Shown in pieces: positions 1 through 8,652 of a stretch of 64,000 bases of DNA. Source of the stretch: CAVQCJ01 sp963849365 (GTDB lineage Bacteria; Actinomycetota; Actinomycetes; Prado026); the NCBI GenBank assembly GCA_963849365.1, contig CAWKHA010000003.1, positions 434,001 to 498,000 on the forward strand. The letters run 5' to 3'. Both the position numbers and the translations under genes were made by a program. Under the pieces are notes generated by a model. It was not told the DNA's origin and did no database searches. It saw only the letters and a list, made by a program, of their open reading frames with translations. Numbering within the stretch: the stretch's first letter is position 1; each line of letters begins with the position of its first letter.

Positions 1-828
1 GGCTCGGCGCACGCGGGGGAGTTCGGGTCGCGCGAGCGCACCGCGCAGGCCAAGGGTGAGATCGTCGCCGCGCTGCCCGCCGACGGAGTCGCCGTGCTCA
101 ACGCCGACGACCCGCTGGTGTCGGCGATGTCCGCGCAGACGGACGCCCGCGTCGTCACGTTCGGCACGGCGCCGCACGCCGGCTTGCGCGCGGCGGACGT
201 CCGCACCGAGGGCGGACGGGCCCGCTTCACGCTGGTCGACGACGGCGCCGCCGCAGCACCGGTCGCGCTGCGTCTGGTGGGCGCGCACCAGGTCTCGAAC
301 GCGCTGGCGGCCGCGGCGGTCGCGCTGCAGGCCGGGCTCTCCGTCGACGCCGTCGCGCGGGCGCTGTCGTCCGCCGAGCTGTCCAGCCACTGGCGCATGG
401 AGGTCGTCGAGCGCGCCGACGGCGTGACCGTGGTGAACGACGCGTACAACGCCAACCCGGACTCGGTGCGTGCCGCGCTGGAGGCGCTCGTGTCGCTCGC
501 CGGCGGTCGCCGGAGTTGGGCCGTGCTCGGCGAGATGCTCGAGCTCGGGGCGTCCGCCGACGCCGAGCACGAGGCGGTCGGACGGTCGGCTGCCGCGCTC
601 GGCGTCGACCGGCTCGTGGTGGTCGGTGCCGGGGCGTGGCCGGTGCGGGCCGGGGCGCTGCTCGCGCCGTCCTGGGCCGGCCGCTGTGACGACGTCGCCG
701 ACGCGGAGGCGGCCCTGGCCCTGCTGCGGGCGCAGGTGCGTGCCGGTGACGTGGTGCTGGTCAAGGCCTCGCGGGGGGCGGCTCTCGAGCAGGTGGCGCT
801 GGGCCTGGCCGCGGGGGCGGCCGGATGA
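1..828 (+). CDS. murF: MurF, UDP-MurNAc-tripeptide:D-Ala-D-Ala ligase (5' end cut by window)
   Basis: Cytoplasmic ATP-dependent ligase that adds D-Ala-D-Ala to the UDP-MurNAc-tripeptide, the last soluble step of peptidoglycan precursor synthesis. The open frame runs from base 1 without a start; about 275 C-terminal residues are visible, beginning inside the central Mur ligase domain (AHAGEFGSRE, then LNADDP near residue 40). The Mur ligase C-terminal domain shows NDAYNANPDSV near residue 146. The stop overlaps the mraY start as ATGA, so the two are translationally coupled. The order murF-mraY-murD-ftsW-murG-murC supports the call. Confidence 0.97.
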   Translation, partial: GSAHAGEFGSRERTAQAKGEIVAALPADGVAVLNADDPLVSAMSAQTDARVVTFGTAPHAGLRAADVRTEGGRARFTLVDDGAAAAPVALRLVGAHQVSNALAAAAVALQAGLSVDAVARALSSAELSSHWRMEVVERADGVTVVNDAYNANPDSVRAALEALVSLAGGRRSWAVLGEMLELGASADAEHEAVGRSAAALGVDRLVVVGAGAWPVRAGALLAPSWAGRCDDVADAEAALALLRAQVRAGDVVLVKASRGAALEQVALGLAAGAAG

Positions 829-1901
829 GGCTCATCCTCGTCGCCACCGGCGTCGGCCTGCTGATCGGCCTGTTCGGGACACCGTTCCTCATCCGGCTGC
901 TGCGCCGGCACGGGTACGCCCAGGCGATCCGCGACGGAGCGGACGGCTACCCGGTGCCCGCGCACGAGGGCAAGCGCGGCACACCGTCCATGGGCGGTGT
1001 GGTGCTCGTCGTCGGCTCGGTGTGCGGCTACGTGGCCGGCCACATCTACACGTGGCGCGGGCCGACGGCCAGCGGGCTGTGCGTGATCTTCCTGATGACC
1101 GGGCTGGCTCTCGTCGGCTTCGCGGACGACTACATCAAGATCTTCAAGCAGCGCTCCACCGGGTTGCGGGCCCGGACCAAGCTGGTCGGTCAGGCCGTCG
1201 TGTCGCTGGCCTTCGCCGCGCTGGCCCTGCGCTTCCCGGACAACCACGGGCTCTCCCCGGCTTCGTACGCGGTCTCGTTCGTGCGGGACACGCCACTCGT
1301 CCTGCCGATGATCCTCTTCCTGCTGTGGGCGTACGTCATGGTCGCCGCGTCGTCCAACGGGGTGAACCTGACCGACGGCCTGGACGGGCTCGCGACCGGC
1401 GCCTCGACGATGGTCTTCGGGGCGTATGTCGTGATCGGCGTCTGGCAGTTCCGCAACGCCTGCGCGACCGACCTCGCACCGCACTGCTACGTCACCCGCG
1501 ACCCGCTCGACCTCGCCGTGTTCGCCGCCGCGATGGTCGGAGCCTGCTTCGGCTTCCTGTGGTGGAACGCGTCGCCCGCGCAGATCTTCATGGGGGACAC
1601 CGGCTCGCTGGCGCTCGGCGGGGCGATGGCGGGGCTGGCCATCACCACCCGTACCGAGCTGCTGCTGCTCCTGCTCGGTGGCCTGTTCGTGGTCATCACG
1701 CTGTCGGTGGTGCTGCAGGTCGCGTCGTACAAGATGACCGGCCGGCGCATCTTCCTGATGGCGCCGCTGCAACACCACTTCGAGCTGCGCGGCTGGGGCG
1801 AGGTCACGATCGTCATCAGGTTCTGGATCATCGCCGGGCTCTGCGTGGGGCTGGGGCTGGGCATCTTCTACGCCGAGTGGGTCTCCGGTGGGAACCTGTG
1901 A
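825..1901 (+). CDS. mraY: MraY, phospho-MurNAc-pentapeptide transferase
   Basis: Integral membrane enzyme that transfers phospho-MurNAc-pentapeptide from UDP to undecaprenyl phosphate, making lipid I. The 358-residue product has about ten hydrophobic segments and the family signatures: the aspartate pair in ADDYIKI (residues 101-102), NLTDGLDGL (181-189) and the histidines of LQHHFEL (317-318). The ATG start overlaps the murF stop by 4 bases. Length and motifs are normal for the family. Confidence 0.98.
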   Translation: MRLILVATGVGLLIGLFGTPFLIRLLRRHGYAQAIRDGADGYPVPAHEGKRGTPSMGGVVLVVGSVCGYVAGHIYTWRGPTASGLCVIFLMTGLALVGFADDYIKIFKQRSTGLRARTKLVGQAVVSLAFAALALRFPDNHGLSPASYAVSFVRDTPLVLPMILFLLWAYVMVAASSNGVNLTDGLDGLATGASTMVFGAYVVIGVWQFRNACATDLAPHCYVTRDPLDLAVFAAAMVGACFGFLWWNASPAQIFMGDTGSLALGGAMAGLAITTRTELLLLLLGGLFVVITLSVVLQVASYKMTGRRIFLMAPLQHHFELRGWGEVTIVIRFWIIAGLCVGLGLGIFYAEWVSGGNL

Positions 1902-1908
1902 GCGGGTG

Positions 1909-3390
1909 GTGAGCGCGAGCCCGCCTTCGTGGCTGGAGAGTGCCGACCGGTCCTCGCCCTGGAGCGAGCTGGAGGTGTGCGTCGCCGGGCTCGGGATCAG
2001 CGGGTTCGCCGCGGCCGACGCGTTGCTGCAGATGGGCGCGCACGTCATCGCGGTCGACGCCCGCCCGGAGGAGGCGCTCGGCGGCAAGGTGCAGGTGCTG
2101 GACGCGCTGGGGGCCGACGTCCGGCTCGGCGATGAGGCCGACCGCACGCTGCCCGACGCGGCCCAGCTGGTGGTGACCTCGCCCGGGTGGCGACCGGAGG
2201 CGCCGCTGCTGGCGGCGGCCGCGGCCACGGGAGTCCCGGTGTGGGGCGAGGTCGAGCTGGCGTGGCGGCTGCGCCGGGTCGAGGACCCGGCGCCGTGGCT
2301 GGTGGTGACGGGTACGAACGGCAAGACCACCACGGTACGGATGCTGGCGGCGATGCTGCAGGCCGACGGCTGCAACGCCGTCGCCGCGGGCAACGTCGGG
2401 ACGCCGCTGGTGCAGACGGTGCTCGCCGACGACGAGGGCGGCGACGGCGGGTACGACGTGCTGGCCGTGGAGCTGTCCAGCTTCCAGCTGCACTGGGCGT
2501 CCTCGCCCGAGCCGCTCGCGTCGGCGGTGCTCAACGTCGCACCCGACCACGTGGACTGGCACGGCTCGGTGCAGGAGTACGCCGCCGACAAGGGACGCGC
2601 CTACGAGCACACGCGGGTCGCGTGCGTCTACAACGTCGCCGACCCGCAGACCGAACGGCTGGTCCGCGCCGCCGACGTGCAGGAGGGCTGCCGGGCGGTG
2701 GGCTTCACCCTCGGCGTGCCGTCCGTGGGCATGGTCGGCGTCGCCGACGACCTGCTTGTCGACCGCGCGTTCGTCGAGCAGCGGCACGACTCGGCGGCCG
2801 AGCTGGCCTCGGTCTTCGACGTCGCCCCGTTCGCGCCGCACAACGTCGCGAACGCGCTCGCCGCTGCGGCGCTGGCCCGGGCGTACGGCGTGCGGCCGGC
2901 GGCCGTCCGGGACGGGCTGCGCGCCTTCCGGCCGGACCCGCACCGCATCGCCCGCGTCGCCCAGGTGGGCGGGGTCACGTACGTGGACGACTCGAAGGCG
3001 ACCAACCCGCACGCAGCCGCCGCGTCGCTGGCGACCTACGACCCGGTGGTGTGGGTGGCCGGCGGGCTGGCCAAGGGCGCGTCGTTCGACGACCTGGTGC
3101 GCCGGGCCGGGCCGCGTCTGCGCGGCGCCGTGCTGCTCGGCCGCGACCGCGCAGACATCGCGGCCGCGCTCGCGCGACACGCGCCCGAGGTCCCCGTGGT
3201 CGAGGTGGCCAGCACCGACACTGGGGTCATGGACGAGGTGGTGCAGGCTGCCGCGCGCCTGGCCGCGCCCGGCGACACGGTGCTGCTCGCGCCGGCCTGC
3301 GCCTCGATGGACCTGTTCCACGACTACAACGCGCGCGGGGACGCGTTCGCGGCGGCGGTGCGGAACCTGGCCGCGGGCAGCGGCCGGTGA
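1909..3390 (+). CDS. murD: MurD, UDP-MurNAc-L-alanine:D-glutamate ligase
   Basis: Cytoplasmic ATP-dependent ligase that adds D-glutamate to UDP-MurNAc-L-Ala. It has an N-terminal Rossmann-like segment (VAGLGISG), the ATP loop GTNGKTTT (about residues 135-142), and the C-terminal domain signature DDSKATNPHAA. I chose GTG at 1909, seven bases after the mraY stop; in-frame GTG codons at 1888 and 1906 are possible alternatives and no Shine-Dalgarno site decides between them. About 493 residues. The stop overlaps the ftsW start (GTGA). Confidence 0.95.
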   Translation: MSASPPSWLESADRSSPWSELEVCVAGLGISGFAAADALLQMGAHVIAVDARPEEALGGKVQVLDALGADVRLGDEADRTLPDAAQLVVTSPGWRPEAPLLAAAAATGVPVWGEVELAWRLRRVEDPAPWLVVTGTNGKTTTVRMLAAMLQADGCNAVAAGNVGTPLVQTVLADDEGGDGGYDVLAVELSSFQLHWASSPEPLASAVLNVAPDHVDWHGSVQEYAADKGRAYEHTRVACVYNVADPQTERLVRAADVQEGCRAVGFTLGVPSVGMVGVADDLLVDRAFVEQRHDSAAELASVFDVAPFAPHNVANALAAAALARAYGVRPAAVRDGLRAFRPDPHRIARVAQVGGVTYVDDSKATNPHAAAASLATYDPVVWVAGGLAKGASFDDLVRRAGPRLRGAVLLGRDRADIAAALARHAPEVPVVEVASTDTGVMDEVVQAAARLAAPGDTVLLAPACASMDLFHDYNARGDAFAAAVRNLAAGSGR

Positions 3391-4640
3391 GCAGCGCGAC
3401 CGACGCGCGGACCGCGCGACCCGAGTCCGGCACGGGCTCGTCCCTCGGCGCGACCCTGCGCCTGCTGGACCGGCCGCTGACGTCGTACCACCTGCTCGTC
3501 GGCTGCACCTCGCTGCTGCTCGCGCTCGGCCTGGTGATGGTGCTGTCCGCGTCCAGCGTCGAGGCGTACCAGACCTCCGGCGACTCGCTGTCGATCTTCC
3601 AGAAGCAGCTGCTGTGGGCCTGCATCGGGGTGCCCGCCGCGTGGGTCGCCTCGCGCACCTCGATCCGCTGGTACCGGCGGGCCGCGATCCCGTTGCTGCT
3701 CGTCGCCTTCGGCCTGCTGTGTCTGGTGCTCGTGCCCGGCGTCGGGGTGAGCGTGAACGGCAACCAGAACTGGATCAGCTTCGGCGGACCGTTCCGCGTG
3801 CAGCCCTCCGAGGCCGCCAAGCTCGCGCTTGTGCTCTGGTCGGCCGACCTGCTCACCCGCAAGTACAAGCTGCTGGTGCAGTGGCGGCACCTGCTCGTCC
3901 CGCTGCTGCCCGTCGCCGGGTCGATGCTGCTGCTGGTGCTGCTCGGCAACGACCTGGGCACGGACATGGTGCTCGTCGCAGTCGTCCTCGCGGTGCTGTT
4001 CGTCGTCGGTGCGCCGGCGCGGCTGTTCGCGCTGCTGGGCAGCGGGATGTTCGTCGCGGTCGCGCTGCTGTCGGTCACGGCGCCGCACCGGCTGGACCGG
4101 TTCCGATCGTGGCTCAACCCGGACGCCGACTACCTCGGTGCGGGGTGGCAGGCCGTGCACGCGAGGTTCGCCCTCGGCAGCGGCGGCTGGTGGGGGCTGG
4201 GCCTGGGGGCCGGGCGGGAGAAGTGGGGCGGCCTGCCCGAGGCGCACACCGACTTCATCTTCGCCGTGATCGGCGAGGAGCTCGGGCTGATCGGGACCGG
4301 TGCGGTGCTGGTCCTGTTCGCGCTGCTCGTCTTCGCCGGACTGCGTACGGCGATGCGTTCGCAGGACCTGTTCAGCCGGCTCGCCGCGGCGGGTGCGACG
4401 GCATGGATCGCGAGCCAGGCGATGGTCAACATCGGCGCCGTGCTGGGGCTGCTGCCGATCGCCGGGCTCCCGCTGCCGCTGGTCTCCTACGGCGGCTCGG
4501 CGCTGCTGCCGACGCTGGTGGCGCTGGGGATGCTGGTCGCGTTCGCGCGCAACGAACCCGGCGCGCGGGCCGCGCTCGCGGCGCGCGGGCCCGGACCGGT
4601 GCGGCGCGCTCTGGCTGCGGTCCGACGCCGGCGAGCATGA
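3387..4640 (+). CDS. ftsW: FtsW, SEDS-family septal peptidoglycan polymerase
   Basis: Polytopic membrane glycosyltransferase of the SEDS family that polymerises lipid II at the division septum, normally with its class B PBP partner FtsI (not in this window). The 417-residue product has about ten membrane helices, the family segment NGNQNWI...VQPSE (residues 124-142) and, towards the C-terminus, HTDFIFAVIGEELG. The GTG start is inside the murD stop (GTGA) and the stop is inside the murG start (ATGA). Confidence 0.97.
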   Translation: MSSATDARTARPESGTGSSLGATLRLLDRPLTSYHLLVGCTSLLLALGLVMVLSASSVEAYQTSGDSLSIFQKQLLWACIGVPAAWVASRTSIRWYRRAAIPLLLVAFGLLCLVLVPGVGVSVNGNQNWISFGGPFRVQPSEAAKLALVLWSADLLTRKYKLLVQWRHLLVPLLPVAGSMLLLVLLGNDLGTDMVLVAVVLAVLFVVGAPARLFALLGSGMFVAVALLSVTAPHRLDRFRSWLNPDADYLGAGWQAVHARFALGSGGWWGLGLGAGREKWGGLPEAHTDFIFAVIGEELGLIGTGAVLVLFALLVFAGLRTAMRSQDLFSRLAAAGATAWIASQAMVNIGAVLGLLPIAGLPLPLVSYGGSALLPTLVALGMLVAFARNEPGARAALAARGPGPVRRALAAVRRRRA

Positions 4641-5764
4641 GTGCGGCCGGCGAGCCGTTACGGGTCGTCCTGGCCGGAGGCGGCACGGCCGGACACGTCG
4701 AACCGGCCCTGGCGCTGGCGGACGCGCTGCTGCGCCGCGACCCGGCCACCGAAGTGACCGTGCTGGGCACCGCCCGCGGGCTGGAGACACGGCTGGTCCC
4801 CGAGCGCGGGTACCGGCTCGAGCTGGTGCCCGCGGTGCCGGTCCCGCGGCGGCCGTCCAAGGATCTGCTCTCGCTGCCGGGGCGGGTGCGGGCGGCGCAG
4901 CGGGCCGCCGACCGGGTACTCGCCCGGACCCGCGCCGACGTGCTCGTCGGGTTCGGCGGCTACGCCTCGGCTCCGGCCTACCTCGCCGCACGGCGGCGCC
5001 ACCTGCCCTATGTCGTGCACGAGGCGAACGTGCGGCCGGGCCTGGCGAACCGGTTGGGCGCGCGCTCCACGCCGTGGGTCGCCGTCGCCGTCGCGGGGAC
5101 GAAGCTGCCGCACGCTCAGTACGTCGGGATGCCGTTGCGCCGGGCCGTCACCACGCTGGACCGGCCGGCCGAGCGGGGGGCTGCCCGCGCCGGGTTCGGG
5201 CTGGACCCCGACCGGCCGACCCTGCTCGCGTTCGGCGGGTCCCAGGGGGCCAGGCGGGTGAACGCGGCGGTGACCGGTGCCGCGGAAGGGCTCGCCGCCG
5301 CCGGCGTCCAGGTCATGCACATCGTCGGCCTCGCGAACGCCGACCTGCTCGAGCCGACGCCGCTGTCGCCTCCCGAGGGCGCGCCGCCACACGTGCGGCT
5401 GGGCTACTGCGACCGGATGGACCTCGCGTACGCCGCCGCCGACCTCGCGCTGTGCCGGGCCGGCATGACCACGTGCGCCGAGCTGACCGCCGTCGGCCTC
5501 CCGGCGGCGTACGTCCCGCTGCCGATCGGCAACGGCGAGCAGCAGCTGAACGCCGAGCCGATCGTGGCGGCGGGCGGCGGCCTCCTGGTGGCCGACGAGG
5601 ACTGCACCCCGCGGTGGGTGCTGTCGACGCTCTTGCCGTTGCTGCTGGACCCGGATCGGCTCGACGCCATGGGTCGCGCGGCCGCCGCGCTGGGGCACCG
5701 GGACGCGGACGAGCGACTGGCCGACATGGTCCTGGCCGCCGCCGGCCGGGGGAGTGCCAGGTGA
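4637..5764 (+). CDS. murG: MurG, lipid II-forming N-acetylglucosaminyltransferase
   Basis: Peripheral membrane GT28 glycosyltransferase that adds GlcNAc to lipid I to give lipid II at the inner membrane face. The 375-residue product begins with the glycine-rich acceptor loop GGGTAGH (residues 14-20). It also has FGGYASAPA, FGGSQGARRVN in the second half and the UDP-GlcNAc-binding CRAGMTTCAEL region. The ATG start overlaps the ftsW stop, and the stop overlaps the murC GTG start. Confidence 0.97.
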   Translation: MSAAGEPLRVVLAGGGTAGHVEPALALADALLRRDPATEVTVLGTARGLETRLVPERGYRLELVPAVPVPRRPSKDLLSLPGRVRAAQRAADRVLARTRADVLVGFGGYASAPAYLAARRRHLPYVVHEANVRPGLANRLGARSTPWVAVAVAGTKLPHAQYVGMPLRRAVTTLDRPAERGAARAGFGLDPDRPTLLAFGGSQGARRVNAAVTGAAEGLAAAGVQVMHIVGLANADLLEPTPLSPPEGAPPHVRLGYCDRMDLAYAAADLALCRAGMTTCAELTAVGLPAAYVPLPIGNGEQQLNAEPIVAAGGGLLVADEDCTPRWVLSTLLPLLLDPDRLDAMGRAAAALGHRDADERLADMVLAAAGRGSAR

Positions 5765-7182
5765 GCGCCGGCGCAGCGGCCGCTGGCACGCCGGCGCTCA
5801 CCGACCTCGGGCACGTGCACTTCGTCGGCGTGGGTGGGACCGGCATGTCCGGGATCGCGCGCATCCTGATCGCGCGGGGGCTCGCGGTCTCCGGAAGCGA
5901 CGCCAAGGACTCCCGCGACCTGGTGGCGCTGCGCGTGCTCGGCGCCGACGTACACGTCGGCCACCGCGCCGAGCAGGTGCACGGTGCCGACACGGTCGTG
6001 GTCTCCACCGCGATCCGCACCGACAACCCGGAGGTGCTCGAGGCGTACCGGCTGGGGCTGCGGGTGCTGCGCCGGGCCGAGGCGCTGGCGGCGGTGATGG
6101 CCGAACGCCGGGCGGTCGCCGTCGCCGGCACGCACGGGAAGACCACCACGACGTCACTGCTGACCGTGGCGCTGCAGCACTGCGGCGCCGACCCGTCGTT
6201 CGCGATCGGTGGGAACCTCAGCGACTCCGGCGTGAACGCGCACAGCGGGACCGGTGCCCTGTTCGTGGCCGAGGCGGACGAGTCGGACGGATCGTTCCTG
6301 CTGCTCTCGCCGTACGCCGCGATCGTCACCAACGTGGAGGCCGACCACCTCGACCACTACGGGACGGAGCAGGCCGTGCAGGACGCCTTCGACGCGTTCG
6401 CCGGGACCATCGACCGGTCCGGGTTCCTGGTGACCTGCCTGGACGATCCCGGTGCCGCCCGGCTGGCCCGGACCGCGGCGGCCGGCGGCCTCGCCGTGCA
6501 CACGTACGGTGAGTCGGCCGGCGCGGACGTTCGGGTTGACCGGCTGCGGCTGCAGGGCACCGGCTCGGCCTTCGAGGTCGTGGCCCGCGGCCGCCGGCTG
6601 GGTCCGGTGCGACTGCGCATCCCCGGAAGGCACAACGCGCTCAACGCCACCGCGGCCCTGGCCGCAGGGATGGAGCTGGGGCTGCCCGAGGGCGTGCTGC
6701 GTGAGGGCCTGGCCGGGTTCGCCGGGACGCGGCGGCGCTTCGAGCTCAAAGGCGAGGCCTCCGGTGTCCGCGTCTTCGACGACTACGCCCACCACCCGAC
6801 CGAGATCACGGCCGTGCTCCGCGCCGCCCGTGCGGTCGCCGGCGGGGGCCGGCTGGTCGTCGCGTTCCAGCCGCACCGCTACACCAGGACCGCGGCGTTC
6901 CGCGAGGAGTTCGGTGCCGCCCTCGCCCTGGCCGACGAAGTCGTCGTGCTCGAGGTGTACGCGGCGGGCGAGGATCCCGTGCCCGGCGCGTCCGGCGCCG
7001 GGGTCGCAGCGGCTGTCCCGCTCGCGGGGCACGTGCTGTTCGAGCCGTCCTGGTCCGCGGTCGCCGCACGGCTCGCGGCGCTGGCCCGGCCAGGCGACGT
7101 CGTGCTCACCCTCGGCGCCGGCGACGTCACGATGATCGGACCCGAGGTCGTCGCGCTGCTGGCAGCACAGGAGGCGTCGTGA
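5761..7182 (+). CDS. murC: MurC, UDP-MurNAc:L-alanine ligase
   Basis: Cytoplasmic ligase that adds the first residue, L-alanine, to UDP-MurNAc. The 473-residue product has GVGGTGMSG (residues 24-31), the ATP loop GTHGKTTT (123-130), EADESDGSF in the middle domain and the C-terminal DDYAHHPTE. The GTG start overlaps the murG stop by 4 bases and the stop overlaps the ftsQ start in the same way. No ddl gene follows, as is usual in actinobacteria. Confidence 0.97.
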   Translation: MSAGAAAAGTPALTDLGHVHFVGVGGTGMSGIARILIARGLAVSGSDAKDSRDLVALRVLGADVHVGHRAEQVHGADTVVVSTAIRTDNPEVLEAYRLGLRVLRRAEALAAVMAERRAVAVAGTHGKTTTTSLLTVALQHCGADPSFAIGGNLSDSGVNAHSGTGALFVAEADESDGSFLLLSPYAAIVTNVEADHLDHYGTEQAVQDAFDAFAGTIDRSGFLVTCLDDPGAARLARTAAAGGLAVHTYGESAGADVRVDRLRLQGTGSAFEVVARGRRLGPVRLRIPGRHNALNATAALAAGMELGLPEGVLREGLAGFAGTRRRFELKGEASGVRVFDDYAHHPTEITAVLRAARAVAGGGRLVVAFQPHRYTRTAAFREEFGAALALADEVVVLEVYAAGEDPVPGASGAGVAAAVPLAGHVLFEPSWSAVAARLAALARPGDVVLTLGAGDVTMIGPEVVALLAAQEAS

Positions 7183-7955
7183 GCGCCGGGCCCACGCGGC
7201 TGCGCCCGCGCCCGCCAGGTGCCACGGCGGGGCCCGCGGCCGCGGAGGCCGAGCGCAGGTTCCGGGCCAGAAGGCGAGCGCTGCGGCTGCGTCGCTGGCT
7301 CAAGATCGGCCTCCCGGTGCTGGCGGTGCTGCTCGTCGGCACGGCGGCCTGGGTCGCGCTGGCGTCGCCCTTCATGGCGGTGACCACCGTGCGGGTGGTC
7401 GGGACGCACCGCCTCAGCGTCGCCCAGGTGCAGCAGGCCGCCGGCATCGAGTCCGGACGGCCGCTCGCCCGCCTCGATCTCGCGGCCACCGAGCACCGGG
7501 TCGAGCAGCTGCGGGTCGTACGGTCGGCCGTCGTGACCAGGAGCTGGCCGCACACCGTCGTCATCAGCATCGTCGAGCGCGTCCCCGTCGCGACCGCGCA
7601 GACCGCGGCCGGCGGCTGGATGCTGCTGGACGTCGACGGCGTCGTCGTGACGCAGGCCTCCGCCCGGCCACCGGGTCTGGTCGTCCTGCGCCTCGACCCG
7701 GTCACCACCGCGCCGGACACGGTGCGCGCCGCGTCGGCCGTCGCCGCCGCGCTGCCCGCGTCGCTGCGGGCCAAGGTCGAGGACGTCACCGCGGCCACGC
7801 CCGACTCGGTGCGGCTGGACCTGGTCGGCGGAGGTCTGGTCAGGTGGGGGAGCGCGCAGGACAGCGACACCAAGGCCCGCGTCCTCGCGGTCCTGCTCCC
7901 GCACCATGCCCACGTGTACGACGTCACCGCGCCCGGGTTCGCGACGACGTCCTGA
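7179..7955 (+). CDS. ftsQ: FtsQ, divisome scaffold protein with POTRA domain
   Basis: Bitopic membrane protein of the divisome that links the cytoplasmic ring to septal synthesis enzymes. The 258-residue product has a basic cytoplasmic tail rich in Arg, one membrane helix at about residues 41-62, then a POTRA domain (FMAVTTVRVVGTHRLS onward) and the FtsQ beta domain. Its GTG start is inside the murC stop. The position between murC and ftsZ is canonical, apart from the small gene that follows. Confidence 0.95.
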   Translation: MSAGPTRLRPRPPGATAGPAAAEAERRFRARRRALRLRRWLKIGLPVLAVLLVGTAAWVALASPFMAVTTVRVVGTHRLSVAQVQQAAGIESGRPLARLDLAATEHRVEQLRVVRSAVVTRSWPHTVVISIVERVPVATAQTAAGGWMLLDVDGVVVTQASARPPGLVVLRLDPVTTAPDTVRAASAVAAALPASLRAKVEDVTAATPDSVRLDLVGGGLVRWGSAQDSDTKARVLAVLLPHHAHVYDVTAPGFATTS

Positions 7956-7983
7956 GCCCAGCCCCGGGAACCAGGAGGACGCG

Positions 7984-8511
7984 ATGGAACCGCACCTCGT
8001 GCACCGCACCGACCCGTCGCTGGAGGCGGCCGAGCGGCCCATGCTCGAAGAGTGGCTCGACTACCACCGCGCCACGTTGGCCCTCAAGTGCGCCGGGCTG
8101 GACGACGAGCAGCTGCGCCTGCGCGCCGTGCCGCCGTCCAACCTCTCGCTGGTCGGGTTGGTCCGGCACATGGCCGAGGTCGAGCGCTGGTGGTTCCGGG
8201 TCGTGCTCGCCGGCGAGGAGCTGCCGGACGTGTACTGCACACCGGAGAGCCCGGACGCGGACTTCGACGACGTCGACGAGGCCAGCGGGGCGGAGGCGTT
8301 CGCCGCGTGGCGGTCGGAGTGCGACCTCGCCCGTGCCGCCGCGGCCGCGCATCCGGACCTGGACGACGTGGGCGTCCCGCCGGAGGGGGGCCGGGCCGGG
8401 CAGCGTGTGTCGCTACGGTGGATCTACGTCCACATGGTCGAGGAGTACGCCCGCCATAACGGGCATGCCGACCTGCTCCGCGAGCGCATCGACGGCAGCG
8501 TGGGTGACTGA
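7984..8511 (+). CDS. DinB-like (DUF664) four-helix metal-binding protein
   Basis: A 175-residue protein of the DinB/YfiT superfamily, DUF664 branch. The helix segment LVRHMAEVERWWF and the later HMVEEYARHNGHADLLRE carry the histidines expected of the metal site. Family members include thiol-dependent S-transferases and many proteins of unknown role; the substrate cannot be read from sequence. It has a strong Shine-Dalgarno AGGAGG (7973-7978) five bases before the ATG. It lies between ftsQ and ftsZ, which are normally adjacent, and is probably a cargo gene rather than a divisome part. Confidence 0.9.
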   Translation: MEPHLVHRTDPSLEAAERPMLEEWLDYHRATLALKCAGLDDEQLRLRAVPPSNLSLVGLVRHMAEVERWWFRVVLAGEELPDVYCTPESPDADFDDVDEASGAEAFAAWRSECDLARAAAAAHPDLDDVGVPPEGGRAGQRVSLRWIYVHMVEEYARHNGHADLLRERIDGSVGD

Positions 8512-8539
8512 CTCTCCCGGGTGGATTTACGCGTTCGAG

Positions 8540-8569
8540 TTGACCGTGGCTGCGCAGTGCGCCTAACGT
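8540..8569 (+). promoter_or_regulatory. Predicted ftsZ promoter
   Basis: TTGACC (8540-8545) and TAACGT (8564-8569) with an 18-base spacer match a housekeeping actinobacterial promoter. Transcription would begin near 8576, just before the leader inverted repeat and about 77 bases before the ftsZ GTG. A second TTGACA lies at 8586-8591 without a convincing -10. Confidence 0.6.
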
Positions 8570-8578
8570 CCTCCACTA

Positions 8579-8614
8579 CCTCAGGTTGACATAACTGTAA
8601 CTCTGTACCTGAGG
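8579..8614 (+). promoter_or_regulatory. Inverted repeat in ftsZ leader
   Basis: CCTCAGGT (8579-8586) and ACCTGAGG (8607-8614) form a perfect 8-bp stem with a 20-base loop, placed in the predicted 5' untranslated RNA of ftsZ. It could be an RNA hairpin or a protein operator; there is no U-run, so it is not a typical terminator. Confidence 0.55.
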
Positions 8615-8652
8615 GTAAGGGTCGAGGAGCTCGAGGCACCGAGGGGTCCACC

